NCBI GenBank assembly: GCA_965247705.1
Contig: CBDFHV010000086.1
Span: forward strand, 62,001-126,000
Direction: 5' to 3'
From: CBDFHV01 sp965247705
GTDB taxonomy: Bacteria; Pseudomonadota; Alphaproteobacteria; Rhodospirillales; CAMCUA01
Length of the DNA stretch: 64,000 bases
Every line of letters starts with the position of its first letter. The stretch's first letter is position 1. The notes under the pieces are model-generated. The model was not told where the DNA came from. It did no database searches and saw only the letters and a program-made list of their open reading frames with translations. A program made the translations under genes and the position numbers. Below, piece after piece: positions 34,470-44,264 of the stretch.

Positions 34470-35299
34470 CGCAGGCCGCAGACTGTCGCCGGCGACGACG
34501 AACCGGTTCGCCCCTCGTTCTTCGCCGCCGGGCCGCGGACCAATTCGTTGAATTGAATCCCCAGGTGTTCCACGTAGACGGCATCGATGAATCCGTCCTT
34601 CAGCATGTCGGCCAAGTGTTGATCGATGCGGCGCTGCAAAGCCTCACGGCCCTTGTTGAAGGAAGGATAGAGACGATCCAAGGAGTGAGTCGGACTCAAG
34701 GGTCGAATGGCCAGTTGGTTCTTTCGCGCGAAGACCAAGGTGCTCGCATAATCGGCGACGATGACGTCCACCCGCTCGAAGGCGAGCTTGCGGATATTCA
34801 TCGCGTCGTCGGCGGAGAATTCCTTGACCACGTCCCCCTTGTCGAGAATCCGCTCCAGGGACGGGGGATACTTGTAGGCGTGCACGAGACCGATGGTGCA
34901 GCCGAGCACGGATGCCGCGTCGAAGCGCTGGATTCCGGCATCCTGTCGAACCCAGAACGTGTTGGTGTAGACGCTGAAGCTGGCCGGGCCTTGCGCGAAT
35001 TCCGGCCGTTCCATGGCGCCGAGAACGCCGTCCATCTGTCCGCTCCGCACGGATTTCAGGCATCGTGCCCAGGGACGCTCGTGAAAGGTGGCGACCATAT
35101 TGGCGCGACGGGACGCTTCGCGGATGATGTCAACGGTGATGCCGACAGGCTCGTCGCCGTCAAGACTGGTGTAGGGGGGCCAATCGTTGAAGCAAAAGCG
35201 AACCTCCTGGGAGTGCGCGAGCTTGCTCAAAACGAACAAGGCCGTGACCGTAAGACCGATCAGAACGGCCGCCTGCGCGGCATCCCGAAATACCGTCAT
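34466..35299 (-). CDS. Periplasmic solute-binding protein (SBP_bac_3 type)
   Basis: Predicted 277 residues from ATG 35299, chosen because a signal peptide (hydrophobic run AAVLIGLTVTALFVLS, then AHSQ) follows at once. The mature part starts EVRFCFNDWPPYTS and has the PVGITVDIIREASRRAN and MDGVLGAMERPEFA segments of family 3 amino-acid-type binding proteins. There is no permease or ATPase nearby. Its stop overlaps the start of a membrane sensor kinase by four bases, so it most likely presents a ligand to that kinase rather than to a transporter. The kinase is now split. Confidence 0.85.
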   Translation of the reverse strand: MTVFRDAAQAAVLIGLTVTALFVLSKLAHSQEVRFCFNDWPPYTSLDGDEPVGITVDIIREASRRANMVATFHERPWARCLKSVRSGQMDGVLGAMERPEFAQGPASFSVYTNTFWVRQDAGIQRFDAASVLGCTIGLVHAYKYPPSLERILDKGDVVKEFSADDAMNIRKLAFERVDVIVADYASTLVFARKNQLAIRPLSPTHSLDRLYPSFNKGREALQRRIDQHLADMLKDGFIDAVYVEHLGIQFNELVRGPAAKNEGRTGSSSPATVCGLR

Positions 35300-35510
35300 C
35301 GCTTTACACCACCAAGTGCCGCAGCCTCGACCTGGAACCTGATTCTTGTTGCGCGCCCACGTCACGGAATTCGCACCCCGTGTCGCGGCAATACCGGCAG
35401 TCATTCACCCCGATCGCGGATTTTTCGGATTCATCTTTTGATGACCGCAATCGTCAGTCTTTCTACTGATTGATGAGCAGGTGATGGTTCCGATTTGCGT
35501 CAAACCTAAG

Positions 35511-36453
35511 AGTCCGTCCGGAAAGTTCATGAAGGATAACAGCACCTGGTGAGTCTTCGCAGCATGAGCCTGATGCTGGCGAGGCGGATGAAGGCGAGAG
35601 CGGTTCGGTTGCGGTTCTCATAGTCCTTGGCGAGGCGACGGCAGCGATTGATCCAGGCGATGGTACGCTCGACGACCCAGCGCCTGGGCAGCGGCTCGAA
35701 GCCCTTGGCGGTGTCTGAGCGCTTAACGACCTCGATCGTCCATGCGGCGCCGGCCATGGCCTTGCGCAGCTTGTCGCCGCCATAGGCGCCGTCGGCGAAG
35801 ATCTTCTCGAGGAAGGGAAACAGCCGGCGGGTGTGGCGATCCAAGACCAGAATGGCGCCGTCGCGGTCCTGCACGTCGGCCGCATGGACGACGACATTGA
35901 GGATCAGGCCGAGGGTATCGACAAGCAGGTGGCGCTTCTTGCCCTTGACCTTCTTGGCCGCGTCATAGCCCGGGCGATCGATGCGCGCCCCCCTTTTTCC
36001 GCGCCTTTCACGCTCTGGCTGTCGATGACACCGGCGCTCGGGCTCGCCGCGCGGCCCTCCAGATCGCGGGTCATCACATAGAGCGCATGGTGAACCCGCT
36101 CCAGCGTGCCGTCCCAGTCCCACAGCATCAGATAGTCGTGCACCGTCGACTTGGGGGGCAGGTCCTTGGGCAGGGCGCGCCACTGGCAGCCGGTCTCCAG
36201 AACATAGAGAACCCCGTTCATCACCTCGCGGACATCGACCTCCCGCTTGCGCCCGCCGTGCTTCGCCGGTGGGATCAAAGGGGCGATCAACGCCCACTCC
36301 CCGTCGGTCAAGTCGCTCGGATAGCGCGCACCACGACGCTCATAAAGACGCCGGTTCTCATCCGTCCACATCGGCCACCTCCGTCAGGGCGAATCGGTGG
36401 CCAATACAGAATCACAACCGATTCTTCCGAATCAACTTCTTTCCGGACAGACA
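35511..36453 (-). mobile_element. IS5-family element (IS427-like)
   Basis: About 943 bp. The inverted ends share GTC(C/T)GTCCGGAAAG, and CTAA flanks both sides (35507-35510 and 36454-36457), a possible 4-bp duplication. The exact ends are uncertain by a base or two because the outermost bases do not match. It is inserted in the non-coding gap between the binding-protein gene and the secreted MBL gene. Confidence 0.85.
35527..36371 (-). CDS. IS5-family transposase encoded by two overlapping frames
   Basis: The first frame runs 36371-35904 (DUF4096-type N-terminus LTDGEWALIAPLIPP, then VIDSQSVKGAEKGG with the first catalytic Asp). The second, in the -1 frame, supplies IDRPGYDAAKKVKGKKRHLLVDTLG, the ADGAYGG Asp and VVERTIAWINR Glu motifs, and ends at 35527. 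The join lies at the A5G6 run on the minus strand (35988-35998), a classic slippery site used for programmed frameshifting in the IS427 group. The combined product would be about 280 residues, normal for the family, so it is probably functional rather than broken. Confidence 0.88.
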
Positions 36454-36626
36454 CTAAGGTGTCACCCCCATTTCATCCACTATCCCCAAGGATATGGTGT
36501 GGCGCGGGAATGCCGCCGCTAACGGGAAGTTGAAGCCGAATCTGGCGTTGAGGGTGACGGTCGCCGAGCCGCCGTGCTATGGCTCCGCCGGGGCTTCGTT
36601 CCGCAACCGGACGAAAGAGGAATCTC

Positions 36627-37493
36627 ATGAACGGACGATCCAGATTTGTAACCGCGGTTCTCATTTCCGCCCTCGCCGCCCTGTGGACGACCACGGCGAC
36701 GGCCCAGCAGGCCCCCAAGCGAGCAATCACCAACATCGCCGGCGACGTGTACCGCTTCCAGAACAATTTCCATTTCTCGGTGTTCATGGTGACGCCGGCG
36801 GGGATTGTCGCCACCGATCCCATCGACGCCGACGCCGCCAAATGGCTGAAGGACGAGCTCGCCAAGCGCTTCGGGGTGCCGGTGAGGTACCTGGCCTACA
36901 GCCACGACCACCGGGATCACATCGCCGGCGGCGAGGTCTTCGCCGACACGGCCGTGGTCGTCGCCCACGACAATGCGCGCCGCGCCATCGTCGGCGAAAA
37001 GCGGCCGACGGCGGTGCCCCAGGTCACCTTCGACGACACTCTGACCATCACCCTGGGCGGCAAGGCCGTGGAACTGATCCATGTCGGACCCAGCCACTCG
37101 GACAACATGGTCGTCATGCGGTTCCCGGAGGAAAAGGTCCTGTTCGTCGTCGATATCGTAACGGTCAAGCGTGTGCCGTACCGGGATCTGAGCGATTCCT
37201 ATTTTCCCGGCTGGATCGAGGCCCTGCGCAAGGTGGAATCCCTGGACTTCGATATTTTGGCGCCGGGGCACGGGCCCCTGGGCACCAAGGCCGACGTGGC
37301 CGACAACCGGCGTTACCTGGAGGAACTCCAGGCGGCCGTGATCGCCGCCTCCCGGCAGGGCAAGTCCGTCGATGAGATGAAGCAGTCCATCACCATGGAC
37401 GCCTACAAGACCTGGGGTCAGTACAAGGACTGGCTGCCGCTCAACATCGAAGGCATGGCCCGGCGGATCGACCTGCAGCGGGTTGGCAACTGA
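36627..37493 (+). CDS. Secreted metallo-beta-lactamase-fold protein
   Basis: Predicted 288 residues from ATG 36627 (AGAGG at 36616-36620). The first 28 residues form a signal peptide ending ATAQQ. The zinc motif is SHDHRDHIAGG, followed by IHVGPSHSDNM, FVVDIV and the late LAPGHGPLG, resembling periplasmic MBL proteins near quinoprotein/SoxH-like hydrolases. The substrate is unknown and sequence alone does not support beta-lactam hydrolysis. It is transcribed away from the IS5 element and stands alone. Confidence 0.85.
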   Translation: MNGRSRFVTAVLISALAALWTTTATAQQAPKRAITNIAGDVYRFQNNFHFSVFMVTPAGIVATDPIDADAAKWLKDELAKRFGVPVRYLAYSHDHRDHIAGGEVFADTAVVVAHDNARRAIVGEKRPTAVPQVTFDDTLTITLGGKAVELIHVGPSHSDNMVVMRFPEEKVLFVVDIVTVKRVPYRDLSDSYFPGWIEALRKVESLDFDILAPGHGPLGTKADVADNRRYLEELQAAVIAASRQGKSVDEMKQSITMDAYKTWGQYKDWLPLNIEGMARRIDLQRVGN

Positions 37494-37511
37494 CAAAACG
37501 CGGCGGCGGTC

Positions 37512-38375
37512 TCAGCGATAGGGATCGTCGCCGCCAGCGCCGAAATAGGCCCAAGCCACCGCCACCGCGACCGGGATCAGGGCGATCAGGCCCAGGATCA
37601 CTGGGCGCAGGGCCCGCCCGATGGTGTCGGGCCGGGTAACCAGGCGCCGCGCCGCGCCGTCGGTGAAAAATACCACCGCCAGCAGCGCCAGGGCCGGCGC
37701 CGATGCGTCGGAAAAGAAGGTCAACTGTCCGGCCAGAAAAGCCAACGCCCCGGCGCCGCCGAACAGGGCCGCGAAACCGAAGGGAAAGCGGCTTCGCGGC
37801 CAGTTCCAGATCATGAAACCGCCCACCGACGCGGCGAGGGCGAAGGCGAGTTGCCCCAACGACGCCGAGGCCCCCAAGACCGCCACGGCGCCAACCCCCA
37901 GGGCCGCCACCAACAGCAGCACCGAGGGCGTCAACCCATCATGGGCGCGCTGCTCCAGCCGAATGAGTGCCGCCAGGCATCCGACCACCAAGGGGCCGTA
38001 GCGAAGGGCGCCATCCCATTGCGCGCCGGCGATCAGACGGGGTGCGCCGATCCAGGCCAGCCCCGCCGCGACAAAGCCGCCGAGCAGCCCCAGGACCAGC
38101 CATCGGGGAGCGGGCGCCAGGTCGAGCAGGATACCCGTACCCAAACCGGCGACGACCAGCAGGAACAGCTTCTGTCCCGCCCCATGGGGGGGCACTGGCG
38201 GTAGGCCCAGCACCATCACGTAGGACGCCAGAAAAGCCAACGCGATGGCGGCGCTGGCCACAATGGCGCCCCGGCGCCGGCCCCCGAGCCCGCGGAACAG
38301 GCCGGCGGCGAGCGCCGCTACCACCAGGGGCACCAGGGCGCTCTGCACCAGGGGATGGGCGAAGAGGGAATCCAC
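37512..38375 (-). CDS. Multi-spanning membrane protein, function unknown
   Basis: Predicted 287 residues from GTG 38375 with GAGGG upstream. About nine hydrophobic helices of 18-22 residues separated by short loops, rich in Ala, Leu and Gly; no catalytic or transport motif was recognised. It begins 18 bp after the stop of the glutathionyl-hydroquinone reductase gene on the same strand, so the two are probably cotranscribed. Convergent with the secreted MBL gene. I do not recognise the family. Confidence 0.7.
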   Translation of the reverse strand: MDSLFAHPLVQSALVPLVVAALAAGLFRGLGGRRRGAIVASAAIALAFLASYVMVLGLPPVPPHGAGQKLFLLVVAGLGTGILLDLAPAPRWLVLGLLGGFVAAGLAWIGAPRLIAGAQWDGALRYGPLVVGCLAALIRLEQRAHDGLTPSVLLLVAALGVGAVAVLGASASLGQLAFALAASVGGFMIWNWPRSRFPFGFAALFGGAGALAFLAGQLTFFSDASAPALALLAVVFFTDGAARRLVTRPDTIGRALRPVILGLIALIPVAVAVAWAYFGAGGDDPYR

Positions 38376-38393
38376 CGCGGCGAGACCCTCGGC

Positions 38394-39353
38394 CTACGTT
38401 TCAGCAGGGATCGGACCCGCCGTGGTGACGTCCACGGCCGGACCGCGCGGGACGATGCCGGTGGGGTTTATCGACCGGTGGCTCCCGTAGTAGTGGGTCT
38501 TGATGTGATCCATGTTCACGGTTTCGGCGACCCCCGGGGTCCCGTAGAGGCGCCGCGTGTAGGCCCACAGGCGGGGATAGTCCACCAGCCGGCGCAGATT
38601 GCACTTGAAATGGCCGTGATAGACCGGATCGAAGCGGACCAGGGTGGTGAACAGGCGCCAGTCCGCCTCCGTCGGCGCCTCCCCGACCAGGAAGCGCTGT
38701 CCGGAAAGCCGCGCTTCCAGGTCGTCGATGGTGGCGAACAGGGCCGCGAACGCTTCCTCGTAGGCTTCCTGCGAGCGGGCGAATCCGCTCCGGTAGACGC
38801 CGTTGTTCACGGTCGCGTAGACGGTGGCGTTAATGGCGTCGATGGCCCGCCGATGGGCCGACGGATACAAGTCCTGCCCTTTCGCTCCGATGGCGCGGAA
38901 GCCGTCGTTGAACATGCGGATGATCTCCGCCGATTCGTTGTTGACGATGGTGCCTTTTTCCCGGTCCCACAGCACCGGCACGGTAGCCCGCCCCGTATAA
39001 TCGGAATTGGCCCGGGTATAGACCTGGTGCAGATAGTCGGCGCCGTTCACCGGGTCGGGCGTGCTGCCCGGATAGTCGCCGAAGCGCCAGCCACTGTCGC
39101 CCATGCGGGGATCGACCACGGATAGTGAGATCGCGTTCTCGAGCCCCATCAGCGCGCGCACGATCAGGGTCCGGTGCGCCCACGGACAGGCCAAAGACAC
39201 GTACAGGTGGTAGCGTCCCGCCTCGGCCTTGAAACCGGTCGATCCGTCGGCAGACACCCGGTCGCGAAACGTGGTCTCGCCGCGCTGGAACCGGCCCTTG
39301 CTGGTGGGAATGACGTCCTCGTCATGCCAGACGCCGTCGATCAGCTTGCCCAT
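38394..39353 (-). CDS. yqjG: Glutathionyl-hydroquinone reductase (omega/xi-class GST)
   Basis: Predicted 319 residues. The Xi-class glutathione transferase pattern is clear: GRYHLYVSLACPWAHRTLI with the catalytic Cys, VPVLWD, NNESAEIIRM, and the C-terminal helical domain with YRSGFARSQEAYEEA. These enzymes remove glutathione from S-glutathionyl-hydroquinones using a second glutathione, in the cytoplasm, and help recycle quinones. Length is normal for the family. It is likely in an operon with the downstream membrane protein. Confidence 0.92.
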   Translation of the reverse strand: MGKLIDGVWHDEDVIPTSKGRFQRGETTFRDRVSADGSTGFKAEAGRYHLYVSLACPWAHRTLIVRALMGLENAISLSVVDPRMGDSGWRFGDYPGSTPDPVNGADYLHQVYTRANSDYTGRATVPVLWDREKGTIVNNESAEIIRMFNDGFRAIGAKGQDLYPSAHRRAIDAINATVYATVNNGVYRSGFARSQEAYEEAFAALFATIDDLEARLSGQRFLVGEAPTEADWRLFTTLVRFDPVYHGHFKCNLRRLVDYPRLWAYTRRLYGTPGVAETVNMDHIKTHYYGSHRSINPTGIVPRGPAVDVTTAGPIPAET

Positions 39354-39431
39354 GCCTCGTCGTCATCGTGACCAGATTGCAAGCGATGCGCGTTGGGGGA
39401 GCAGTCGCGGCAAGAAAATTGACAGCTCCGC

Positions 39432-41504
39432 TCAGCGCCCTTCCCGATACCAGGCGCCGAGGAGGCCGCCCAGCACCACGGCCAGGACGAGCAAACCCGG
39501 CAACAGGGATATCTGGGACTTGCCGACCACCGCGTAAGCCTCGTTGCGGACCAGGCCAAGCCACCCGCGGCCGGAAGAATCCCGCTGCGGACGGATGCGC
39601 CGCAGTTCCGGCGTTTCGTCGTCGACCAGCCAGCGCAGGCTTCCGTCCATCGCCTGGATCAGCGGTCCCAGCGCCTCGTCGCTTGCCCTGAGGTCGGCGA
39701 ACTCCACCGGATTGAGGGCGCCCGACGCCGCCAGCGCCGTCCGCTCCCCGTCCTCGACCCGATAAAGGCCCGTTTCCTCGGCCGGGACCACGGCGCGCGC
39801 CACCCCGCCTCCCGCCGGCGTCAGGGTGAGGTCCCGGGTTTCGCCCGACGGCGCGGTCACCGTAACCGGCGGCATGTCGGGTAACAGGCTTCCCCGCTCG
39901 ATGGTCAGACGGCCCCCGGCGACGCCGGCCCGCAATCGCTCTTCCTCCAGGTCGGGCTCCTTCATCAGCCAGTGGGCGATGCGCCGCAAGAGCTCGGCGT
40001 AGGGGCCGCCGTTCTCGAAGCCCCGCGCCCACAGCCAGCTATGATCGCTCATCAATTGGGCGACACGCCCCTCGCCCACCCGGTCGAGGACCAGCAGGGG
40101 CCGCTCCTCCAAGCCCTTCATCAAGACATGGCCGGAACGGGGCTGGACATCGATCTGGCGCAGCCAGCGGCCCCAGCGGGGCGGCGCGTCCGCCTGGATT
40201 CCGGGCAGGGTGGCGGATACGGGATGGCGGTTGCCGATATCCGTCAGATCGGGGGTGTAGCCCACTTCCAAAACCTGACCCGTGGGCGCCGCCGGCATCA
40301 CTTCCCCCAAGGGGGTGTTGAACAAGCTGCGGCGGCTGGCGAATTCCGGACCCATGGACATCAGCAGGGCGCCGCCCTTGCGCACATAGTCGGCGATGTT
40401 GCGCAGGTACGACGGCGGCAGCACGTCGCGCACCACGTAGCGGTCGAAGACGATGAGGTTGAAGTCGTGGAGCTTGACGGCGAACAGTTCCTGGATCGGA
40501 AACACGATCAGGGACAGTTCGCGCAACGGGGTCAGGTCGTCCTTCTCCGGCGGTCGCAGGATGGTGAAATGGACCAGGTCCACCGACGGATCCGATTTCA
40601 GCAGATTGCGCCAGGTCCGTTCGCCCGCGTGGGGCTGGCCCGAGACCAGAAGCACGCGCAGCCGTTCGCGGATGCCGTTGACGCTGACCGCCACCCGGTT
40701 GTTGAGCGTCGACAACTCACCCTCGACCGGCTCCACCCGCAGTTCGATGACGGTGGGGCCGGCATGTTCCAGGGTAACGGTGGCAACGTCGCTGCTGCCG
40801 ACGGAAACCGTGGACGACTCCCCCGGCACGCCGTCCTGACGCAGGATGACCCGGGCCCTCGCACCATTACCGGGGCTGCCGGAGATTCGGTCTTCCACCC
40901 GGTAGCGGATGCCGACCTCCTGGCCCACCAGCCCGAACGTGGGCGCCGTCTCGATGATCAGCCGCCGGTCTTTCTCGCCCTTGGTCCCGGTCACCAGCAC
41001 GTGCAGGGGTCCGCGTACCCTTTTGGAGTCTTCGGGCACGTCATGGACCTGGCCATCGGTGACCAGGACGGCACCGGCGAAGCGCTGGGCCGGCACCTCG
41101 GTCAGGGCCTGGTCGAGGGCGCGGAACAGGGGCGTCCCTTCCTCGGCGTCGTCGGGGCCGCCGCCCCGTTCGCGCACCACCCGCAAGTCCAGGTCCGGAT
41201 AGCGTTCCGCCGCCTCGGTCAGGTGCCGGACCACCGCCTCCGCCTGGGCGCGGCGCTCGCCGACCCTCTGGCTCGGCGACTCGTCGACCACCACGATGCC
41301 CACGTCGGGACGCGGCTCCCGCTTTTCCTGCACCACGCGGGGATTGAACAGCGCCAGGACCAGGGTAGCCACCACCAAGGTCCGCAATAGCATGCCACGG
41401 CTTCGGTTCAGCGCGCCGAACAGGATCAGCAGAATGGCGACAGCGCCGAAGCCGGCGACGATCTGCCACGCAATGAGGGGCGCGAAGGTGATCTCGACGT
41501 TCAT
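39432..41504 (-). CDS. Membrane protein with VWA-like and glutamine-amidotransferase-like domains
   Basis: Predicted 690 residues from ATG 41504, whose ATGA overlaps the stop of the DUF4159 gene. Two N-terminal helices (about 8-28 and 37-55) lead into a VWA-like segment (VGIVVVDESPSQ, GAVLVTDGQVHD) and then beta-rich domains. A class I glutamine-amidotransferase-like fold follows (about 300-500, with FDRYVVRDVLPPSYL), and a final transmembrane helix near the C-terminus. The catalytic Cys of true amidotransferases is not evident. It is the last gene of the MoxR operon; its role, probably envelope-related, is inferred from that position. Confidence 0.8.
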   Translation of the reverse strand: MNVEITFAPLIAWQIVAGFGAVAILLILFGALNRSRGMLLRTLVVATLVLALFNPRVVQEKREPRPDVGIVVVDESPSQRVGERRAQAEAVVRHLTEAAERYPDLDLRVVRERGGGPDDAEEGTPLFRALDQALTEVPAQRFAGAVLVTDGQVHDVPEDSKRVRGPLHVLVTGTKGEKDRRLIIETAPTFGLVGQEVGIRYRVEDRISGSPGNGARARVILRQDGVPGESSTVSVGSSDVATVTLEHAGPTVIELRVEPVEGELSTLNNRVAVSVNGIRERLRVLLVSGQPHAGERTWRNLLKSDPSVDLVHFTILRPPEKDDLTPLRELSLIVFPIQELFAVKLHDFNLIVFDRYVVRDVLPPSYLRNIADYVRKGGALLMSMGPEFASRRSLFNTPLGEVMPAAPTGQVLEVGYTPDLTDIGNRHPVSATLPGIQADAPPRWGRWLRQIDVQPRSGHVLMKGLEERPLLVLDRVGEGRVAQLMSDHSWLWARGFENGGPYAELLRRIAHWLMKEPDLEEERLRAGVAGGRLTIERGSLLPDMPPVTVTAPSGETRDLTLTPAGGGVARAVVPAEETGLYRVEDGERTALAASGALNPVEFADLRASDEALGPLIQAMDGSLRWLVDDETPELRRIRPQRDSSGRGWLGLVRNEAYAVVGKSQISLLPGLLVLAVVLGGLLGAWYREGR

Positions 41505-44239
41505 TGCCCGAGCCTGTTGATGATCGCCGGCAGGTGAACCTGATCCGCCTTGTAATTTCCGGTCAAGGTGTACATCACCAGGTTGATCCCTACCCGATAG
41601 GCCCACTCGCGCTGACGTTCGCCACCGGGAACGACGGCGAAGAGATGGCGCTGCTGGCCGTCCATGGCCCAGGCCGCGGCCCAGTCATGGGCGCCGACGA
41701 TAACCGAAGACACCCCGTCGTTGATCCGCTCGCCGGCCCGCTCGACCCACAGGGTACCGCCCGCGTAGCGGCCCGGGTAGTCCCGCAGCAGATAGTAGGC
41801 CCGGCTCAACACGTGATCGGCCGGTATCGGCGACAGGGGTGGAATATCCACGTCCGCGGCAAGGTCCTGAAGGACTCCGGTAAGGGATCCGCCATCCCCG
41901 TCGCGGGTATCGAACAGGATGGTGCCGCCATTGCGCAGGAACGTGTTCAACTTGGCCACCGCGTCCGCGGTCGGCGGCGGTTGGGTATCGGTGATCGGCC
42001 AATAGAGCAGCGGAAAGAAGGCGAGGTCGTCCTCCGCCGGCTTGACCCCGACCGGATCGCCCAGTTCCGCGGCGGTCCGCCGCTTGACGATCACACTGAG
42101 GCCCCACAAACCGGCCCGGCTGGTCTCGTCCACACTCTCGTCGCCCGTCACGACATAGGCCAGACGCGTCGTCAGGGTGGCGTTCATGGCGAACGCCTCG
42201 ATGGCGGCATCGGCGCCGCCGGAAGCCTGGGCATGGGCCGGCGACGGCGACAACATGGCGATGGAAACGGGCGCCACGATGGCCAGAACCGCGAAGCCGG
42301 GGACCGGCAGGAGCCGCCGCAGCCACAGACTGGCCAGGAGGTCGACGAGAACCAGTATCAGGGCGGCCAGGAACAACCACGGCCGCAGGTCCGTTTCCCG
42401 CGCCGCCGCGTAGCCCGCGACCTCGACACCGCCCAACAGTTCCGGCAGGGGCTCCGGTTCGGGTAGGGTCGCCGTCAGGTTCAGCGCCCGGCGGGTCACG
42501 TCGCTGCCGTAATAGCCCGGCGGGTGACGGGGCCCGGGCACGGTCTCGTCCACCGCGTTGGCCGCCAGGGGCAACGCGGTAGCCGGTGGCGAGCCAAGCT
42601 GGCCGAAACCGTCCAAGGACCGCAAGGGGGGCAGGGACCGGTTGCTCTCGTCGCCGCCGACGCCCCGGCTGAGGCCGACGAATCGCCGCAGCATGTCGAC
42701 GAACACGCCCGTCATGGCCAGGTCCGACCATTCGGGATTGGCCGTCGTGTGGACCAGGATCAGCCATCCCTTGCCGCGCCGGTCCGCGGTCACCAGGGGC
42801 GTGCCGTCGCTGAGACGCGCCCAGGTCTTCTCCGCCAACTCGATGGACGGCTGGGCCAGCACCTGGCGCCGGATCCGGATGTCGCCTTCGGCGCGGATGC
42901 CATAGAGCGGGCTGTTCTCGTCGATCGCCGCCAGGGTCGCCGGGCGTCCCCACGACAAAGCGCCGCCGAGGACCCGATCGCCGGACCGTAACGCCACCGG
43001 CAACAGGACGTCCGTGTTCTGGGCCAGGCGCGGCCCGGCGAACCGCACCGCGACGCCGCCGTCGACGATCCATTGCTCGACCAGCGCCCGCTCATCGGCG
43101 GGCAGGGGCCCGGGGTCCGACAGCACCATCACCGCCAGTTCGCGGCGCAACAGGTCGCCTATCGGGGCCTTCCTGATCTCGGTAAAGGGGGCCAACGCCC
43201 GCTCCAGGTAATAAAGGTCGCCGACCAGTGGCTGCTCGGCCCGGTTTCCCTGGGCCGACACCAGGCCCACGGGCCGGCGGCGCCACCGCTCGTCGACCAG
43301 GGCCAGGGCGCCCGCCGTCCCGACCCCTTCCACTTGGAACCGGTCGAGGCGGTTGCGAAGTTCCGTTGGCATGGAGAAGCGAAGTTCAGCCCGGCGTTCG
43401 CCGTCCGCGAAGGCGATCTCCTGGCGGGCGAGGACGGTGCCGTCCTCGCGGCGCGCCGTCACCTCGACGGGCAGGCGGCCGCGGAATCCGACGCGCAGAA
43501 CCTCAATCTTCAGCGCCGCCCCGTCGGGAACCGGCGGGCGGAGCACGATGATGCCCTGTTCCCCGGCGTCGGTGAACGCCGTCACCAAGCCCAGGCGGCG
43601 CAGCGCCGCCACAACCTCGTCCGCCTCGCCGGCGTCCAGACCGTCGGTCAGCCACATGACGTGCGCCGGCCCCTCGGCGGTCATTGCCGGCTCGGCCGCA
43701 AGGCGCTCGGCGGCGGTCCGCCGGTTTCCCGCCCACGGTTTGGGTTGCAGACCACGAACATCGGCCCGCGCGTCCTCGGGCGACATCAGGGTCACCGGGA
43801 CGGGCACGGGTTCGCCCTCGGTCGGATGGGGCGCGGTAGTGACCACGGCGACCAGACGGTTCTGGCGTTCCGCCTGATCCAGAAGGTTGGCGATCATGAT
43901 CTGGCGGGAAGGCCAATCCCGCGCCGACGCCCATCCGTCGTCGATCAACAGCACCATCGGCCCGGTGCCCCTGAGCCCCGTGGTGGCGTTCAGCAGGGGG
44001 TGGGCCGCGGCGAGAATGACGATGGCCGCCAGCACCAGGCGCAACAGCAGCAGCCACCAAGGCGACTTGGCGGGGCTTTCCTGCCGCGACATCAGGGCGA
44101 GAAGCAGCCGAATCGGCGGGAACGCCACCCGTCGCGGCGCCGGCGGAATCAGTCGCAGCAGCCACCAGATCACCGGCAGGGCGGCCAGGGTCGCCAGGGC
44201 CCAGGGAACGGCGAATGAAATGGCGCCCAGGCTCAGCAT
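41501..44239 (-). CDS. BatA/DUF4159 domain membrane protein
   Basis: Predicted 912 residues with GGGAG before the ATG. The N-terminus is a BatA-type module: two helices (about 10-28 and 62-80) around PRRVAFPPIRLLLAL. Then comes a VWA-like domain (VLLIDDGWASARDW; metal site not classical), beta-rich repeats, two central helices (about 645-690) and a C-terminal DUF4159 domain with FPLLYWPITDT and GGTILFDTRDGDG. It is third in the operon after moxR and the DUF58 gene. In other bacteria such operons support chaperone-like assembly or stress tolerance of the envelope. The precise client is unknown. Confidence 0.87.
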   Translation of the reverse strand: MLSLGAISFAVPWALATLAALPVIWWLLRLIPPAPRRVAFPPIRLLLALMSRQESPAKSPWWLLLLRLVLAAIVILAAAHPLLNATTGLRGTGPMVLLIDDGWASARDWPSRQIMIANLLDQAERQNRLVAVVTTAPHPTEGEPVPVPVTLMSPEDARADVRGLQPKPWAGNRRTAAERLAAEPAMTAEGPAHVMWLTDGLDAGEADEVVAALRRLGLVTAFTDAGEQGIIVLRPPVPDGAALKIEVLRVGFRGRLPVEVTARREDGTVLARQEIAFADGERRAELRFSMPTELRNRLDRFQVEGVGTAGALALVDERWRRRPVGLVSAQGNRAEQPLVGDLYYLERALAPFTEIRKAPIGDLLRRELAVMVLSDPGPLPADERALVEQWIVDGGVAVRFAGPRLAQNTDVLLPVALRSGDRVLGGALSWGRPATLAAIDENSPLYGIRAEGDIRIRRQVLAQPSIELAEKTWARLSDGTPLVTADRRGKGWLILVHTTANPEWSDLAMTGVFVDMLRRFVGLSRGVGGDESNRSLPPLRSLDGFGQLGSPPATALPLAANAVDETVPGPRHPPGYYGSDVTRRALNLTATLPEPEPLPELLGGVEVAGYAAARETDLRPWLFLAALILVLVDLLASLWLRRLLPVPGFAVLAIVAPVSIAMLSPSPAHAQASGGADAAIEAFAMNATLTTRLAYVVTGDESVDETSRAGLWGLSVIVKRRTAAELGDPVGVKPAEDDLAFFPLLYWPITDTQPPPTADAVAKLNTFLRNGGTILFDTRDGDGGSLTGVLQDLAADVDIPPLSPIPADHVLSRAYYLLRDYPGRYAGGTLWVERAGERINDGVSSVIVGAHDWAAAWAMDGQQRHLFAVVPGGERQREWAYRVGINLVMYTLTGNYKADQVHLPAIINRLGQ

Positions 44240-44264
44240 GGCCCGACGTCTCCCACCCCGGCCG